A DNA stretch of 64,000 nucleotides from Micromonospora sp. NBC_01740 (GTDB lineage: Bacteria; Actinomycetota; Actinomycetes; Mycobacteriales; Micromonosporaceae). The notes under the pieces were generated by a model. The model had not been told where the DNA came from. It did not search any database and saw nothing but the letters and a program-made list of their open reading frames with translations. The translations under genes were made by a program, and so were the position numbers. Shown here piece by piece: positions 8,701-16,403 of the stretch (positions are counted from its first letter, which is position 1; each line of letters begins with the position of its first letter). The stretch is taken from assembly GCF_035920365.1 (NCBI RefSeq), contig NZ_CP109150.1, positions 6,014,001 through 6,078,000 of the forward strand, written 5' to 3'.

Positions 8701-10092
8701 GGCGACCCTGCCGCTGAACGCCGCTGCCGGGAACGGAAGGCAGGCCTGCACGTTGTCCGCGTCGACGGCGCCGGAGTACCGGATCGCACCCTCGATGGGC
8801 GGGTTCGGCGAGCCTTCCCCGATCACGGCGGCGATGCCGGTGAGCGCGGCCGGGACGGGCGTCGGGCCCGTCACGTCGAGCCGGTGGGCGATGACCCGCT
8901 CGTGGCTGACCGCGGCGACGGACATGTTCCACGGCGCGGTCTTCGCGACGGTGCTGGCGCCCGGGCCGCTGTTGCCGGCGGAGGCGGCGACGAAGATGCC
9001 GGCCGAGTACGCCTCCAGGAACGCCTGGTCGACGAGGTCCTTCCAGGGGTCGTCGCGACCCGAGATCGAGTAGTTGAGGACGTCCACGCCGTCGGCGATC
9101 GCCTGGTCCACCGCCGCGATCGTCGCCGAGGAGAGGCAGCCGATGGCCATGCAGACCTTGTAGGAGATGACGTTGGCCCGCGGCGCGACCCCGGAGACGG
9201 TGAGCTTGTGCGTGCTGGTGCCGACGGTCATGGTCGCCTCGTGCCGGTTGCCGGCGGCGGTCGAGGCGGTGTGGCTGCCGTGGCCGTTGTCGTCCCGGGC
9301 GTCGGTGCCGACCATCGACCAGGCGCCGATCAGCTTGTCGTTGCAGATCGCCTTGTGCTGGGGGTGGCTCGGGGCGCAGACGCCGACGTACCTGCCCGCG
9401 CCGTACGGGTTGGTGTGCCGGTAGCCGTCACCGTCCACGGCCGCGAACGACGGGTGGTCGGGGTTGATGCCGGAGTCCAGGATCCCGACGATGGCGCCCT
9501 CGCCACGGGTCCCGACGTTCTCCGCCGTCCGGCCCTCCCACACCGCGGGCGACTGGATCAGCGCGTTGCTGGTGTCGGTCGTCAGTTCCAGGATCTCGTC
9601 GGGTACGACCGCCCTGACCCCCGGCAGGCCGGACAGCTGCGCCGCCTCGTCCGCGCTGAGCGCCACCGCCAGTCCGTTGACCACGTTCCGGTAGGTGTGG
9701 GCGACCCGCACGGAGCGCCCCAGGACGGCCTCCATCTCGTCCACCACGGTGTCCTGCCGCTGCGCCAGTTCCCTGGCGTAGGGGGTGCTGGCCGCGGACC
9801 GGGCGTCGGTCCTGCCGGCGCGCGCCCCGGTGCCCCGGGTGGCGGCCATCAACGACGGCTTGTCCAACTGCACCAGCCAGAGCCCGCTCTTGGGTTGCGG
9901 CAGGCCGGACGCCGGGCGGGGCGGCGCCTCGGGCGCCTGCCGGGTGGCCGGCAGCGGCGCGCTGGAGGGCGCCGCGGCAGCGGACACGGGGGCCGCGGCG
10001 AGCAGCATGGTGCTCGCCGCCACCGCCGCGACCAGACGGGCCGGTGTTCGCCGACGGGAGGGGAACGTTCTTCGGGAGGGATGCTGTGCCAC
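5737..10092 (-). CDS. Large secreted S8 (subtilisin-like) serine protease with PA insert, propeller and C-terminal solenoid
   Basis: A 1,451-residue secreted protease. A Sec signal peptide (about residues 17-41) is followed by an I9-type propeptide ending near residue 185. The catalytic domain has the Asp in VGILDSGINPDHPS (about 206), the His in GHGSHTAST (about 272) and the Ser in GTSMSSPHVAG (about 597). A protease-associated insert lies around residues 400-520. Downstream are immunoglobulin-like modules, then NHL/propeller-type repeats (RGIALSPRGTVLV, PWGILFRGDDMLV, LAEMPNGNVLAAS). About 120 C-terminal residues repeat a GPV/GPL-centred unit that looks like a beta-solenoid. The GTG start at 10092 has TAGGAG seven bases upstream. 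The extended C-terminus is longer than in most subtilisins. Confidence 0.93.
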   Translation of the reverse strand: MAQHPSRRTFPSRRRTPARLVAAVAASTMLLAAAPVSAAAAPSSAPLPATRQAPEAPPRPASGLPQPKSGLWLVQLDKPSLMAATRGTGARAGRTDARSAASTPYARELAQRQDTVVDEMEAVLGRSVRVAHTYRNVVNGLAVALSADEAAQLSGLPGVRAVVPDEILELTTDTSNALIQSPAVWEGRTAENVGTRGEGAIVGILDSGINPDHPSFAAVDGDGYRHTNPYGAGRYVGVCAPSHPQHKAICNDKLIGAWSMVGTDARDDNGHGSHTASTAAGNRHEATMTVGTSTHKLTVSGVAPRANVISYKVCMAIGCLSSATIAAVDQAIADGVDVLNYSISGRDDPWKDLVDQAFLEAYSAGIFVAASAGNSGPGASTVAKTAPWNMSVAAVSHERVIAHRLDVTGPTPVPAALTGIAAVIGEGSPNPPIEGAIRYSGAVDADNVQACLPFPAAAFSGRVALLPRGGCDFSVKVKNATAAGATGVVVHNQYSGPPITMGALAGTTIPAVMVSLADGQRLRDHAAATDGPVTVRVDPGSEVLRDGDWTDVVADFSSRGPSKFDMLAPTVAAPGRNILAATMATKDNPAPYAFMQGTSMSSPHVAGAGALLAALHPDWSPTRIRSALAVTADRDGVVKEDGRTSADAFDMGSGRINLAQAARTGIVLDETAANFVAANPDAGGDPQTLNLPAVVEHHCLKVCTFTRTVSSVARVAATYQATPQAPAGARITVAPTQFTLAPGASQELTITLDVTGTPRKNWLFGAIDLTTDARHAPDGQPIAQAHFPVAVLPAAPDLTVDKTALSSSMDVAQNETHTVKVGNAGGAELTWRATGDSDDCDWPTWVKVTPAQGTLGAFKSQDIQITLDSTGLDDGGVFKANLCLASNDQDQPTTTIALELTVVPVPKIEVAPKSISARQPAGLVTSQKFAVRNAGHGVLDWRLDDPDAGPDDERIRLLRNGVLLIPNSASATRGVMAFDPQTGKQIDPQFIPHFKFDPTSNLYTPFQVIAKPDGSGFLMSDQLNSVITEHALDGSFRRIFAPAGGVDDPKIMTNTRGIALSPRGTVLVTVASQSNANSVVEFDADGKYLGTFVAPGTDGLKGPWGILFRGDDMLVSGSDSDAIHSFKKDGSAANARFFEGLSWPGQLAEMPNGNVLAASWGSGSAPGVWEMDRDGKLIGVYTPPGGSGYQGVHPLGNGNILTTSSKGVHEIDRSGRLVEVENDKGAARFITHVRLPDLQPCVTPDEVPWLTASRTSAGTGAGKFTEVTLSMDSTGLAAGTYRAQLCVTSDDPSNRLSTLPVTLEVTDQTCGQVVSGERRGPLPVNGGVTCLAPGATVFGPVNVAKGAGLIALGASVSGPVTATGSTVVELTGSTVNGPLSVTGVTGSVLISGTRVTGPVSVVDSRTGGTPVVVSGNRIDGPLRCVGNQPPPVDNGVANTVGGPTSGQCRGW

Positions 10093-10339
10093 AGGTGAGC
10101 TCCTAAGTCACTGAGCGGCGCGATCGGTGCTGTCTCGCTGCCTGGCCAGAGCCGGGGAGTGCTCGGTGCGGCTGGGTGCGATCGTGTGAAACCTAGGTGA
10201 TCACCGTGACCGAGGCAATGGCGTCCGTCCATCCGTACGCCGCACCGGGCCAGCGGCGCCGACGCCAGGTCAGCCGGAGTCCCCCCGGTTCCGACGGTCG
10301 TGCCGGGCTTGCCGGACTTGCCGGAGCGGGTCCTCATCG
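10093..10339. other. Intergenic region upstream of the subtilisin gene
   Basis: These 247 bases hold no gene I can support. They contain the ribosome binding site of the subtilisin gene and a perfect 10-bp palindrome, GGTGATCACC, at 10196-10205, a possible operator. The rest also serves as the 3' region of the kinase gene ending at 10340; no convincing terminator hairpin was seen. Confidence 0.4.
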
Positions 10340-10864
10340 TCAGGTGAGTTCGGACAGCCAGCGCTCCAGCTCCGCCGGGGAGCGGAACAGCAGCACCGGT
10401 GGCCCGGCCGGATCGGCCTGCCAGGCGCGCATCCGCCGCCGGGCCCGGCCGAACGCGGTGACGTGCCACACCAGGATCGACTCCCGGGACAGCACGCTAC
10501 GCAGCGACTCGCGGTTGCCGTTGCAGATCTCCTCGCCGCTGACCAGCCGGTGGGCGGTACGCCGCAGCAGCCGCCAGAAGGAGAGCCAGCGCGGATAGTC
10601 CAGGCCGACGACCAGGTCGGCGCGCGCCAGCACCACGTCGCGCCACCCGTGGTACGCCCCGTCGAGGATCCAGCGGTCGCGGCGACAGACCGCCTCGATC
10701 CGGCTGCGCTGCTCCGCGACCGGCACCTCCACCCAGCCCGGCTGCCACAGCAGGTCGTCGACCGGGTGCCACGGTGACCCGAGCCGCTCGGCCAGCCGCT
10801 CCGCCAAGGTGGACTTGCCGGCGCCGTACACCCCGTAGACGAGGATGCGGGCCGGTGCGGTCAT
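10340..10864 (-). CDS. Small P-loop kinase (adenylate kinase/topology-modulation type)
   Basis: A 174-residue cytosolic nucleotide-binding protein. A Walker A motif, GVYGAGKSTLAE, lies at about residues 11-22. It is followed by PVDDLLWQPGW, a lid-like substrate region, and DRWILDGAYHGW, typical of the FlaR/topology-modulation family of adenylate-kinase-like proteins. The substrate is unknown. The ATG at 10864 is preferred because the P-loop normally starts within the first 15 residues; the longer frame upstream is Pro/Arg-rich noise. Confidence 0.82.
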   Translation of the reverse strand: MTAPARILVYGVYGAGKSTLAERLAERLGSPWHPVDDLLWQPGWVEVPVAEQRSRIEAVCRRDRWILDGAYHGWRDVVLARADLVVGLDYPRWLSFWRLLRRTAHRLVSGEEICNGNRESLRSVLSRESILVWHVTAFGRARRRMRAWQADPAGPPVLLFRSPAELERWLSELT

Positions 10865-11190
10865 CGCGGCAGCGTACGCCGCCGGTGCCGGGCGGATCCC
10901 GCCCCCATCCGGGCGGGTGCGGGCGGACGGCGGCGCCATCGGCTCCGGTCGCGGCGGCGGGCCGGGTCGCCGGCACGGCGGGCCGTGACCGGGGCCGCGC
11001 CCCCGGGTCATACACTCATCCCCTGGTCACGCGCCCGGACGCCGCTCACGTGGAGCCGGCCACGCACCGGAGCCGGACGGACGACAGCCGGTCATGGCGC
11101 CCGGCGGGGCGCCCGGGCCGGCAGGGGTGGACCGCCGTTCGCGAACCGCGCCGGTCCGCCGCTGGACGGGGCGGACCGGCACTGAAGGGA
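10865..11190. other. Divergent intergenic region between kinase and secreted protein
   Basis: These 326 bases separate two divergent genes, so promoters for both are expected. An isolated -10-like TACACT lies at 11011-11016, flanked by an imperfect inverted repeat: GTGACC at 10985-10990 and GGTCAC at 11025-11030. I found no convincing -35 element and no gene. Confidence 0.35.
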
Positions 11191-12279
11191 ATGCGGGTGA
11201 GGCGACGAGGCAACGGGCCCCGGAGGCTGCGGGGCGCGGCGGGGACGGTCGTCGTCCTCGCCGTCGCGACGGCTCCAGGTGTGGCCGTGGCCGACCCGAC
11301 ACCCGCTGCGGCCCCCGGGACGCCGGTGTGCGAGGTGCGTGGCGGCCGGCTGAGCGAGATCTCCGGCATGGCCGCGACGGACGGCGGCTTCGTCATGATC
11401 AACGACGGCGCGGACGACGAGGCCCGCCGCCGCATCTTCTTCCTGGACGACCGGTGCGCCGTCGTGCGGACCGTGTCCTATCCGTCCCGGCCGCGCGACA
11501 CCGAGGACCTCGCCGTCGGTGCCGACGGCACAGTCTGGGTGGCCGACATCGGGGACAACGACCGGTCCCGGCAGACGATCGCGGTGTGGAAGCTCCCGCC
11601 GGGGGCCGACCGGCCGGTCCTGTACCGCATGGCCTATCCGGACGGCCCGCACGACGCGGAGGCCCTGCTCGTGACCGGCGACGACCGGCCGGTGGTCGTC
11701 TCCAAGTACTCGGCCAACCTGTACGCCCCGGGCGCCGCCCCGCGCCCGGGTGCGACGACACCGCTGGTGAAGGTGGGACAGGTCCGGCTGCCGGCCTCCA
11801 CGACGAGCAACCCGTTCGGGGCGCTCGGTCGCACGGCGGTCACCGGCGCCGCCACCGCACCGGACGGGCGTCGGATCGTCCTGCGCACCTACGCGGACGC
11901 GTACGAGTTCGACGTGACCGACGGCGACGTGGTCACCGCGTTGACCGGCGGGACGCCACGGATCGTCGCGCTGCCGGACGAACCGCAGGGCGAGTCGGTC
12001 ACCTACAGCCGCGACGGGCGCTCCCTGCTCACCGCGTCCGAGACCGCCGACCAGCCGCCGGGGACGATGCCCGTGGTCCGGCGCTACCCGCTGCCGGCGG
12101 CCGTCGGGTCCCCCGCGCCGCCCAGCACGCCCGGGCCGACGGCCCACGCCGCCGGCGACGGGACCGGCCGCGCCGGCGCCGTGCGGACCTACCTCCTGGC
12201 GGCCGGAGCGCTCGGGCTGGCGCTGATCGCCGTGGGCCTGGTCGCGCTGGTCCGCGCGCGGCGGGCCGGGTCGCACTGA
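11191..12279 (+). CDS. Secreted, C-terminally membrane-anchored propeller-like protein of unknown function
   Basis: A 362-residue exported protein of no recognised family. The N-terminus is a basic plus hydrophobic signal peptide (RLRGAAGTVVVLAVATAPG) ending near ADP. The middle shows repeated strand patterns such as ISGMAATDGGFVMIND, DLAVGADGTVWVADIGDND and SVTYSRDGRSLLTAS, which suggest beta-propeller blades. A Pro/Ala-rich linker then leads to one membrane span (YLLAAGALGLALIAVGLVALV) and a basic tail, so most of the protein is likely outside the cell. AAGGGA directly abuts the ATG at 11191, so the in-frame GTG at 11197 is an equally good start. Confidence 0.75.
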   Translation: MRVRRRGNGPRRLRGAAGTVVVLAVATAPGVAVADPTPAAAPGTPVCEVRGGRLSEISGMAATDGGFVMINDGADDEARRRIFFLDDRCAVVRTVSYPSRPRDTEDLAVGADGTVWVADIGDNDRSRQTIAVWKLPPGADRPVLYRMAYPDGPHDAEALLVTGDDRPVVVSKYSANLYAPGAAPRPGATTPLVKVGQVRLPASTTSNPFGALGRTAVTGAATAPDGRRIVLRTYADAYEFDVTDGDVVTALTGGTPRIVALPDEPQGESVTYSRDGRSLLTASETADQPPGTMPVVRRYPLPAAVGSPAPPSTPGPTAHAAGDGTGRAGAVRTYLLAAGALGLALIAVGLVALVRARRAGSH

Positions 12280-12369
12280 CCTGCGCGGCGGTACGCCGGG
12301 CCGCACTGACCGTCGCACGGCGGCACGGGCCGGGCCAGCCGTCACGGCTGCCGGGGGCGCGCGCCCGGG

Positions 12370-13512
12370 TCAGGCGCCGTCTCCACGGGACGCGGCCGAG
12401 GTGTGGAGGCCGGTGAACAGCGCTGCCAGCAGGTCGCTGCGCGCGTCGATGCCGGCCGCCGAGACCCACTCCTGCCGGGCGTGTGCGCCGCCCCCGGGCG
12501 GGGCGAGCCCGTCGACGGTGGGGCGGCCGAGCGCACCCGTCGTGTTGGTGTCGGCGGCACCGTCCGCCGGTCGACCGGCGAGGCGTTGACCGAGGCCGGC
12601 GGCGACGCCCACGATCCGGTCGAGCAGGTGCTGCCCCGCCTCGTTTGGCCGCCAGGTGGGCCGGTGCGAGAGCAGTCGGGCGTCGAGCCGGGCGCGGTCG
12701 CGTACCGGACGCAGCGACCGCAGGCCGGCGAGGACGGCGTCCTCGTCGTCCGGGTCGGTGAAGCGCAGTCCCAGCTCGACGTGGGCCGCGCCGGCCACCA
12801 CGTTGGTCCGCCCCCCGCCGGCGATGGTGCCGGTGTTGAGCAGGACCGGCCGGCCCTGCACGAGTGCGCGGACCCGCACGAGTTGGTCGACGAGTTCGTC
12901 GATGGCGTTGACGCCGGCGTCCGGGTCGAGCGCGGCGTGCGCCTCGATCCCGGTGACCTCGATGCGGACCCGGGTGCTGCCGCGCCGGCCGGTCTTGAGG
13001 TCGCCACCGGGGTGCGGCGGTTCCAGGCCGAGCACCGCGCGGGCCCGGGCCGCCTCGGCCCGGACCAGCCCGGTGGCGGTGGGCGAGCCGATCTCCTCGT
13101 CGGCGACGACGAGGACCCGGATCTCGGGGTGCTGGGTGCCCTGCCGCTCGACGCGTGCCGCCGCCGCGAGCAGTGCGACGATCCCGGCCTTGGTGTCGTA
13201 GACGCCCGGGCCGCGGACGACGTCCCCCTCGACGGACCACGGCATGCCGGACAGCGTGCCGACCGGCCAGACGGTGTCGTAGTGGGTCAGCAGCAGCACC
13301 GGGTCGCCCGGGACCCCTCGCGCCGGGAGGGTCCAGACCAGATGGTCGCCGCTCGGGTGCGGCACCCGGGCGGTGTCGAAGCCGGCGCGGGCGGCGTCGG
13401 CGTCGAGCACGTCGGCCAGCGCGGCCAGCGCCCGCCGGTCACCGGTCGGCGACTCGTGCAGCGTGTAGCGGTGCAGCGCATCGAGCGCGGCGCTGGATCC
13501 TGAGGACGACAT
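12370..13512 (-). CDS. M20-family metallopeptidase/amidohydrolase (probable N-acyl-L-amino acid hydrolase)
   Basis: A 380-residue zinc-dependent hydrolase of the ArgE/CPG2 type. Metal ligands and catalytic residues are visible in LLLTHYDTVWPVG, GPGVYDTKAG and VADEEIGSPT, and a dimerisation/lid domain sits in the middle. It faces the GNAT/SIS/racemase operon. In the known N-succinylamino acid pathway of the enolase superfamily, a GNAT acylates D-amino acids, the racemase epimerises them and an M20 enzyme removes the acyl group from the L form. The ATG at 13512 is chosen over a TTG at 13548. It has no Shine-Dalgarno sequence, but a -35/-10 pair ends about eight bases upstream, as expected for a leaderless mRNA. 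Confidence 0.88.
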   Translation of the reverse strand: MSSSGSSAALDALHRYTLHESPTGDRRALAALADVLDADAARAGFDTARVPHPSGDHLVWTLPARGVPGDPVLLLTHYDTVWPVGTLSGMPWSVEGDVVRGPGVYDTKAGIVALLAAAARVERQGTQHPEIRVLVVADEEIGSPTATGLVRAEAARARAVLGLEPPHPGGDLKTGRRGSTRVRIEVTGIEAHAALDPDAGVNAIDELVDQLVRVRALVQGRPVLLNTGTIAGGGRTNVVAGAAHVELGLRFTDPDDEDAVLAGLRSLRPVRDRARLDARLLSHRPTWRPNEAGQHLLDRIVGVAAGLGQRLAGRPADGAADTNTTGALGRPTVDGLAPPGGGAHARQEWVSAAGIDARSDLLAALFTGLHTSAASRGDGA

Positions 13513-13527
13513 ATGCGGACCATATGT
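13509..13527. promoter_or_regulatory. Candidate operator: perfect inverted repeat over the M20 start
   Basis: The sequence ACATATG-CGGAC-CATATGT is a perfect 7-bp inverted repeat with a five-base spacer. It overlaps both the proposed -10 element and the ATG of the M20 gene, which is where a repressor would block transcription. It is markedly more AT-rich than its surroundings. Confidence 0.5.
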
Positions 13528-13548
13528 TTCACTCGAACGCCTTGTCAA
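13521..13548 (-). promoter_or_regulatory. Candidate promoter of the M20 gene (leaderless transcript)
   Basis: On the minus strand a consensus TTGACA (13548-13543) is followed after 16 bases by CATATG (13526-13521). The ATG begins eight bases later, so transcription would start at or next to the start codon. This explains the absent ribosome binding site. Confidence 0.5.
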
Positions 13549-13609
13549 CGGGCGCGATCAACGGCAGCATGGGCAACATACGATCGCTATCATCGCAAGG
13601 GAGTGGCCG

Positions 13610-14308
13610 ATGACCGCTGACACGCAGGGGATCGTGGCGCGTGACCTCGCCGGGCTCGCCGAGTGGACGGCGGCATCGGCGCTCTACCGGAGCGTCTTCG
13701 GTTACGAGGGCCCCGAGCACGCCGTCAGCCCCCGCCTCCTGGCCGCGCTGGGCGAGAACGCAGGGACCGCGGTCGGTGCGTTCGACGAGGACGGCTCCCT
13801 CGTCGGTTTCTGTTACGGCTTCACCGGCGTCGAACACGGCGAGCTCTACCACTACTCGCAGGCGGCCGTCGTCGACGCGCGGGCGCAGGGGCGCGGCGTC
13901 GGCCGCCTGCTCAAGCACGCCCAGGCCGAGGCCGCACGGCGCGTGGGCGTGCACACGATGCGGTGGACCTTCGACCCGTACGCGCTGCGCAACGTCCACT
14001 TCAACCTGAACGTGCTGGGCGCCGTCGGGATCCGCTTCCTGCCCGACTTCTACGACGACGGCGACAGCGACCGGGTCCTGGTCCGGTGGGACCTCGACCG
14101 TCCCGGGGGCAGCACCTGGGCGCCGGGGCACGGGCACGCGGCCGTCGACTCGCCCGCCGACGACCGTACCGCCGCACGGGGGCCCGACGACCGGGCGCGG
14201 CTGCGCCTGGAGCTGGCCGGCCGGTTCGCGGCGGGCGGGCGGCTCGTCGGCGTCGCGCGGCGGGCGGACACCCCCGGCCGCGTCAGCTACCTGTTCGCAC
14301 AGGATTGA
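13610..14308 (+). CDS. GNAT-family N-acyltransferase (candidate D-amino acid N-succinyltransferase)
   Basis: A 232-residue acyl-CoA-dependent N-acyltransferase. The CoA-binding signature is in VVDARAQGRGVGRLLKHAQAEA, preceded by a beta-strand/helix order typical of GNAT proteins; the sequence MRWTFDPYALRNVHFNLN follows. It starts an operon with a SIS protein and an N-acylamino acid racemase, opposite an M20 hydrolase. By analogy with the Geobacillus N-succinylamino acid racemase pathway it would acylate a D-amino acid. AAGGGAG lies six bases upstream of the ATG. A TATCAT box at 13588-13593 could be the -10 element, but I see no good -35. Confidence 0.85.
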   Translation: MTADTQGIVARDLAGLAEWTAASALYRSVFGYEGPEHAVSPRLLAALGENAGTAVGAFDEDGSLVGFCYGFTGVEHGELYHYSQAAVVDARAQGRGVGRLLKHAQAEAARRVGVHTMRWTFDPYALRNVHFNLNVLGAVGIRFLPDFYDDGDSDRVLVRWDLDRPGGSTWAPGHGHAAVDSPADDRTAARGPDDRARLRLELAGRFAAGGRLVGVARRADTPGRVSYLFAQD

Positions 14309-14311
14309 GGC

Positions 14312-14947
14312 ATGACCACGAAGAGATCGACCCCCTCGGAGCGCTTCGACCGCAACGTGCAGCGCAGGTCCGCGCAGGTGCTCAAGCAGCGGGTCCTGGA
14401 GCAGCAGCGCACCGAGTTCGCCAAGGCGCTGGCGTGGGCCGCCGAGCAGGACGCCATCGAGCGGGCCGCGGCGCTCATCGTGTCGGCCCGCCGGCGGTAC
14501 CTGCTCGGCCACGGCAAGTCGCTCGGCTTCGCGTCCCTGCTCGCCGCCGACCTCAGCGCCGGGCTCTCCGGCGTCCACCTCGTCGACGGCGCGGCACTGC
14601 GGCCCCTCGACATGCTCAGCGACATCCGCCAGGGCGACCTGCTCGTAGCCGTCTGCATGGCGCGCTACCGGCGCGAGACCATCGACGTCGCCTCCGCCTA
14701 CGTCCGCCACGGCGGCCAACTGGTCCTCGTCACCGACGCCGAGGACGCGCCGCTGGCCGAGACCGCCGCCGTCCGCATCGTCATCGGCACCGACAGCGCC
14801 TCCTACGCGAACTCCCCCACCTCCGTGGTGCTCGCGCTGCACCTGCTCGCCACCCTGACCATCGCCAGCTCGAAGGGGGCCGGCCGCCGCCTGCGCGAGC
14901 GCGACGCCCTCGCCGCCGAACTCGATCTCTACCAGGAGGAAACGTGA
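14312..14947 (+). CDS. SIS-domain protein, RpiR/MurR-like but without an obvious helix-turn-helix
   Basis: A 211-residue protein whose main part is a sugar-isomerase (SIS) fold: AALIVSARRRYLLGHGKSLG, then DIRQGDLLVAVCMARYRRETI and GGQLVLVTDAEDAPLA. These resemble the effector domain of RpiR/MurR regulators. RpiR proteins usually have about 80 residues of helix-turn-helix before the SIS domain. Here only about 50 charged helical residues (RFDRNVQRRSAQVLKQRVLE) precede it, so DNA binding is uncertain. It lies three bases after the GNAT stop and about 70 bases before the racemase. It could be a ligand-sensing regulator of the operator at the M20 gene, or an isomerase-like enzyme. Confidence 0.75.
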   Translation: MTTKRSTPSERFDRNVQRRSAQVLKQRVLEQQRTEFAKALAWAAEQDAIERAAALIVSARRRYLLGHGKSLGFASLLAADLSAGLSGVHLVDGAALRPLDMLSDIRQGDLLVAVCMARYRRETIDVASAYVRHGGQLVLVTDAEDAPLAETAAVRIVIGTDSASYANSPTSVVLALHLLATLTIASSKGAGRRLRERDALAAELDLYQEET

Positions 14948-15017
14948 CCGACCGCAGGCGAGGCGGAGGGGCCGCCCACGAGCCGGCCGGGTACCGGCGG
15001 CACGGCGAGGTGACGGT

Positions 15018-16148
15018 GTGAGGCGGATCGAGGCGGTGGAGCTACGCCGGGTACGGCTGCCGCTCGTGCACCGGTTCCAGACCAGCTCCCACGCCAAACG
15101 GGAGCTGGAGCACATCCTGGTCGCGCTCACCGACACCGACGGCGCCGTCGGGTGGGGCGAGATCGCGTCGCCGAGCGGCCCGTTCTACTGCGCCGAGACC
15201 GTCGAGAGCTGCTGGGCGGTCGCCCGCGACCACCTCGCGCCGCTGGTCCTGCGTACCGACTGGGAGCACCCGGCGGACCTGGCCGCGACGCTCGGCCGGG
15301 TCCGGGGCAACCACTTCGCCCGCGCCGGCTTCGACATCGCCGCCTGGGCCCTGTGGTCGGCCGCCGAGGGCAGCTCCCTCGCGCACGCGCTGGGCGGCAC
15401 GCGCGGCAGCGTCGAGGCGGGGGTGTCGCTGGGGATCGAACCCACCGTCGACGACCTCCTCGCGCAGGTGCGGCTGCGCGTCGACGAGGGCTACCGCAGG
15501 ATCAAGCTCAAGATCGCGCCCGGCTGGGACGTCGACCCGGTGCGGGCCGTACGCGCGGCACATCCGAGCGTGCCGCTGCACGTCGACGCCAACGGCGCCT
15601 ACGAGGACACCCCGGAACACCGGGCCGTCCTGGCCGAACTCGACGGCCTGGGCCTGCTGATGATCGAGCAGCCGTTCGCGCCGCGCGCACTCGTCGCGCA
15701 CGCCGCCCTGCAGGAACGCATCGACACGCCCGTCTGTCTCGACGAGTCCGTCGAGGAGCTGGACGACCTCGTCACCGCGCTGCGCCTGGGCGCCGTACGC
15801 GTGCTCAACGTCAAGGTCTCGCGGATGGGTGGCCTGACCCACGCCGTACGGGCGCACGACCTCGCGCGCGAGCACGGCGTCCCGGTGTGGTGCGGCGGCA
15901 TGCACGAGTTCGGGATCGGCCGGGCCGCCAACGTCGCGCTGAGCGCGCTCGCCGGCTTCACGCTCCCCTCGGACGTCTCCGGCTCCGACAAGTACTACGC
16001 CCGTGACGTCACCACCCGCCCGATCGTGAGCGCCGACGGACTCGTCGAGGTGCCCGCCGCGCCCGGCCTCGGGTGGGACGCCGACCTGACGTACATCGGG
16101 GAGAGGACCACCGACCGGCTCGTGCTGCGCGCGGACGGCGCGGCGTGA
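15018..16148 (+). CDS. Enolase-superfamily N-acylamino acid racemase / o-succinylbenzoate synthase-type enzyme
   Basis: A 376-residue muconate-lactonising-subgroup enzyme. The catalytic KxK pair is in RRIKLKIAPG. Metal ligands are in HVDANGAYED, IEQPF and CLDESVEE, and the second lysine region is VLNVKVSRMGG. These features fit the NSAR/OSBS family. No menaquinone genes are near, whereas a GNAT and an M20 hydrolase are, so the N-succinylamino acid racemase role is the better inference. The GTG at 15018 starts the conserved RRIEAVELRRVRLPL strand; the roughly 70-base gap after the SIS gene carries nothing else recognisable. Confidence 0.92.
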   Translation: MRRIEAVELRRVRLPLVHRFQTSSHAKRELEHILVALTDTDGAVGWGEIASPSGPFYCAETVESCWAVARDHLAPLVLRTDWEHPADLAATLGRVRGNHFARAGFDIAAWALWSAAEGSSLAHALGGTRGSVEAGVSLGIEPTVDDLLAQVRLRVDEGYRRIKLKIAPGWDVDPVRAVRAAHPSVPLHVDANGAYEDTPEHRAVLAELDGLGLLMIEQPFAPRALVAHAALQERIDTPVCLDESVEELDDLVTALRLGAVRVLNVKVSRMGGLTHAVRAHDLAREHGVPVWCGGMHEFGIGRAANVALSALAGFTLPSDVSGSDKYYARDVTTRPIVSADGLVEVPAAPGLGWDADLTYIGERTTDRLVLRADGAA

Positions 16149-16403
16149 CGGGTCCGTCGCGGCTGACCGGTCGACGGCAGCGCGCTCGGTACCCGGCCCC
16201 CGGTGGACGGCCATGGCGACGGCCAGCGTCACCGGCGGGTCGGGCCCGCAAGGTGCTCCCGGTAGTGCACCACCGGCCGGTGAGCTGACCGACGTGCCGA
16301 GATGGTGGGACGCCGTCCCGTGACGGATCACCGTCGTCGCCGGTCCGGCTCGCGGGACGCGTACGGCTGCCGGTGTCCTGCGGACGACGTCCCACCAGTC
16401 AGG

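Noticed and set aside
5107..10098. A 1,663-residue plus-strand open frame opposite the subtilisin gene
   Set aside because: Antisense shadow produced by GC-rich third positions; composition is low-complexity and no domain is recognisable, while the minus strand holds a complete protease.
13512..13548. TTG at 13548 as the M20 start
   Set aside because: TTG would overlap the TTGACA box that fits as the -35 element, and the extra residues are not part of the family; ATG at 13512 fits a leaderless transcript.
12370..16148. The D-to-L amino acid operon as part of the NRPS cluster
   Set aside because: It is separated from the cluster by an unrelated secreted protein gene and has a self-contained metabolic role; a link cannot be excluded but is not supported.
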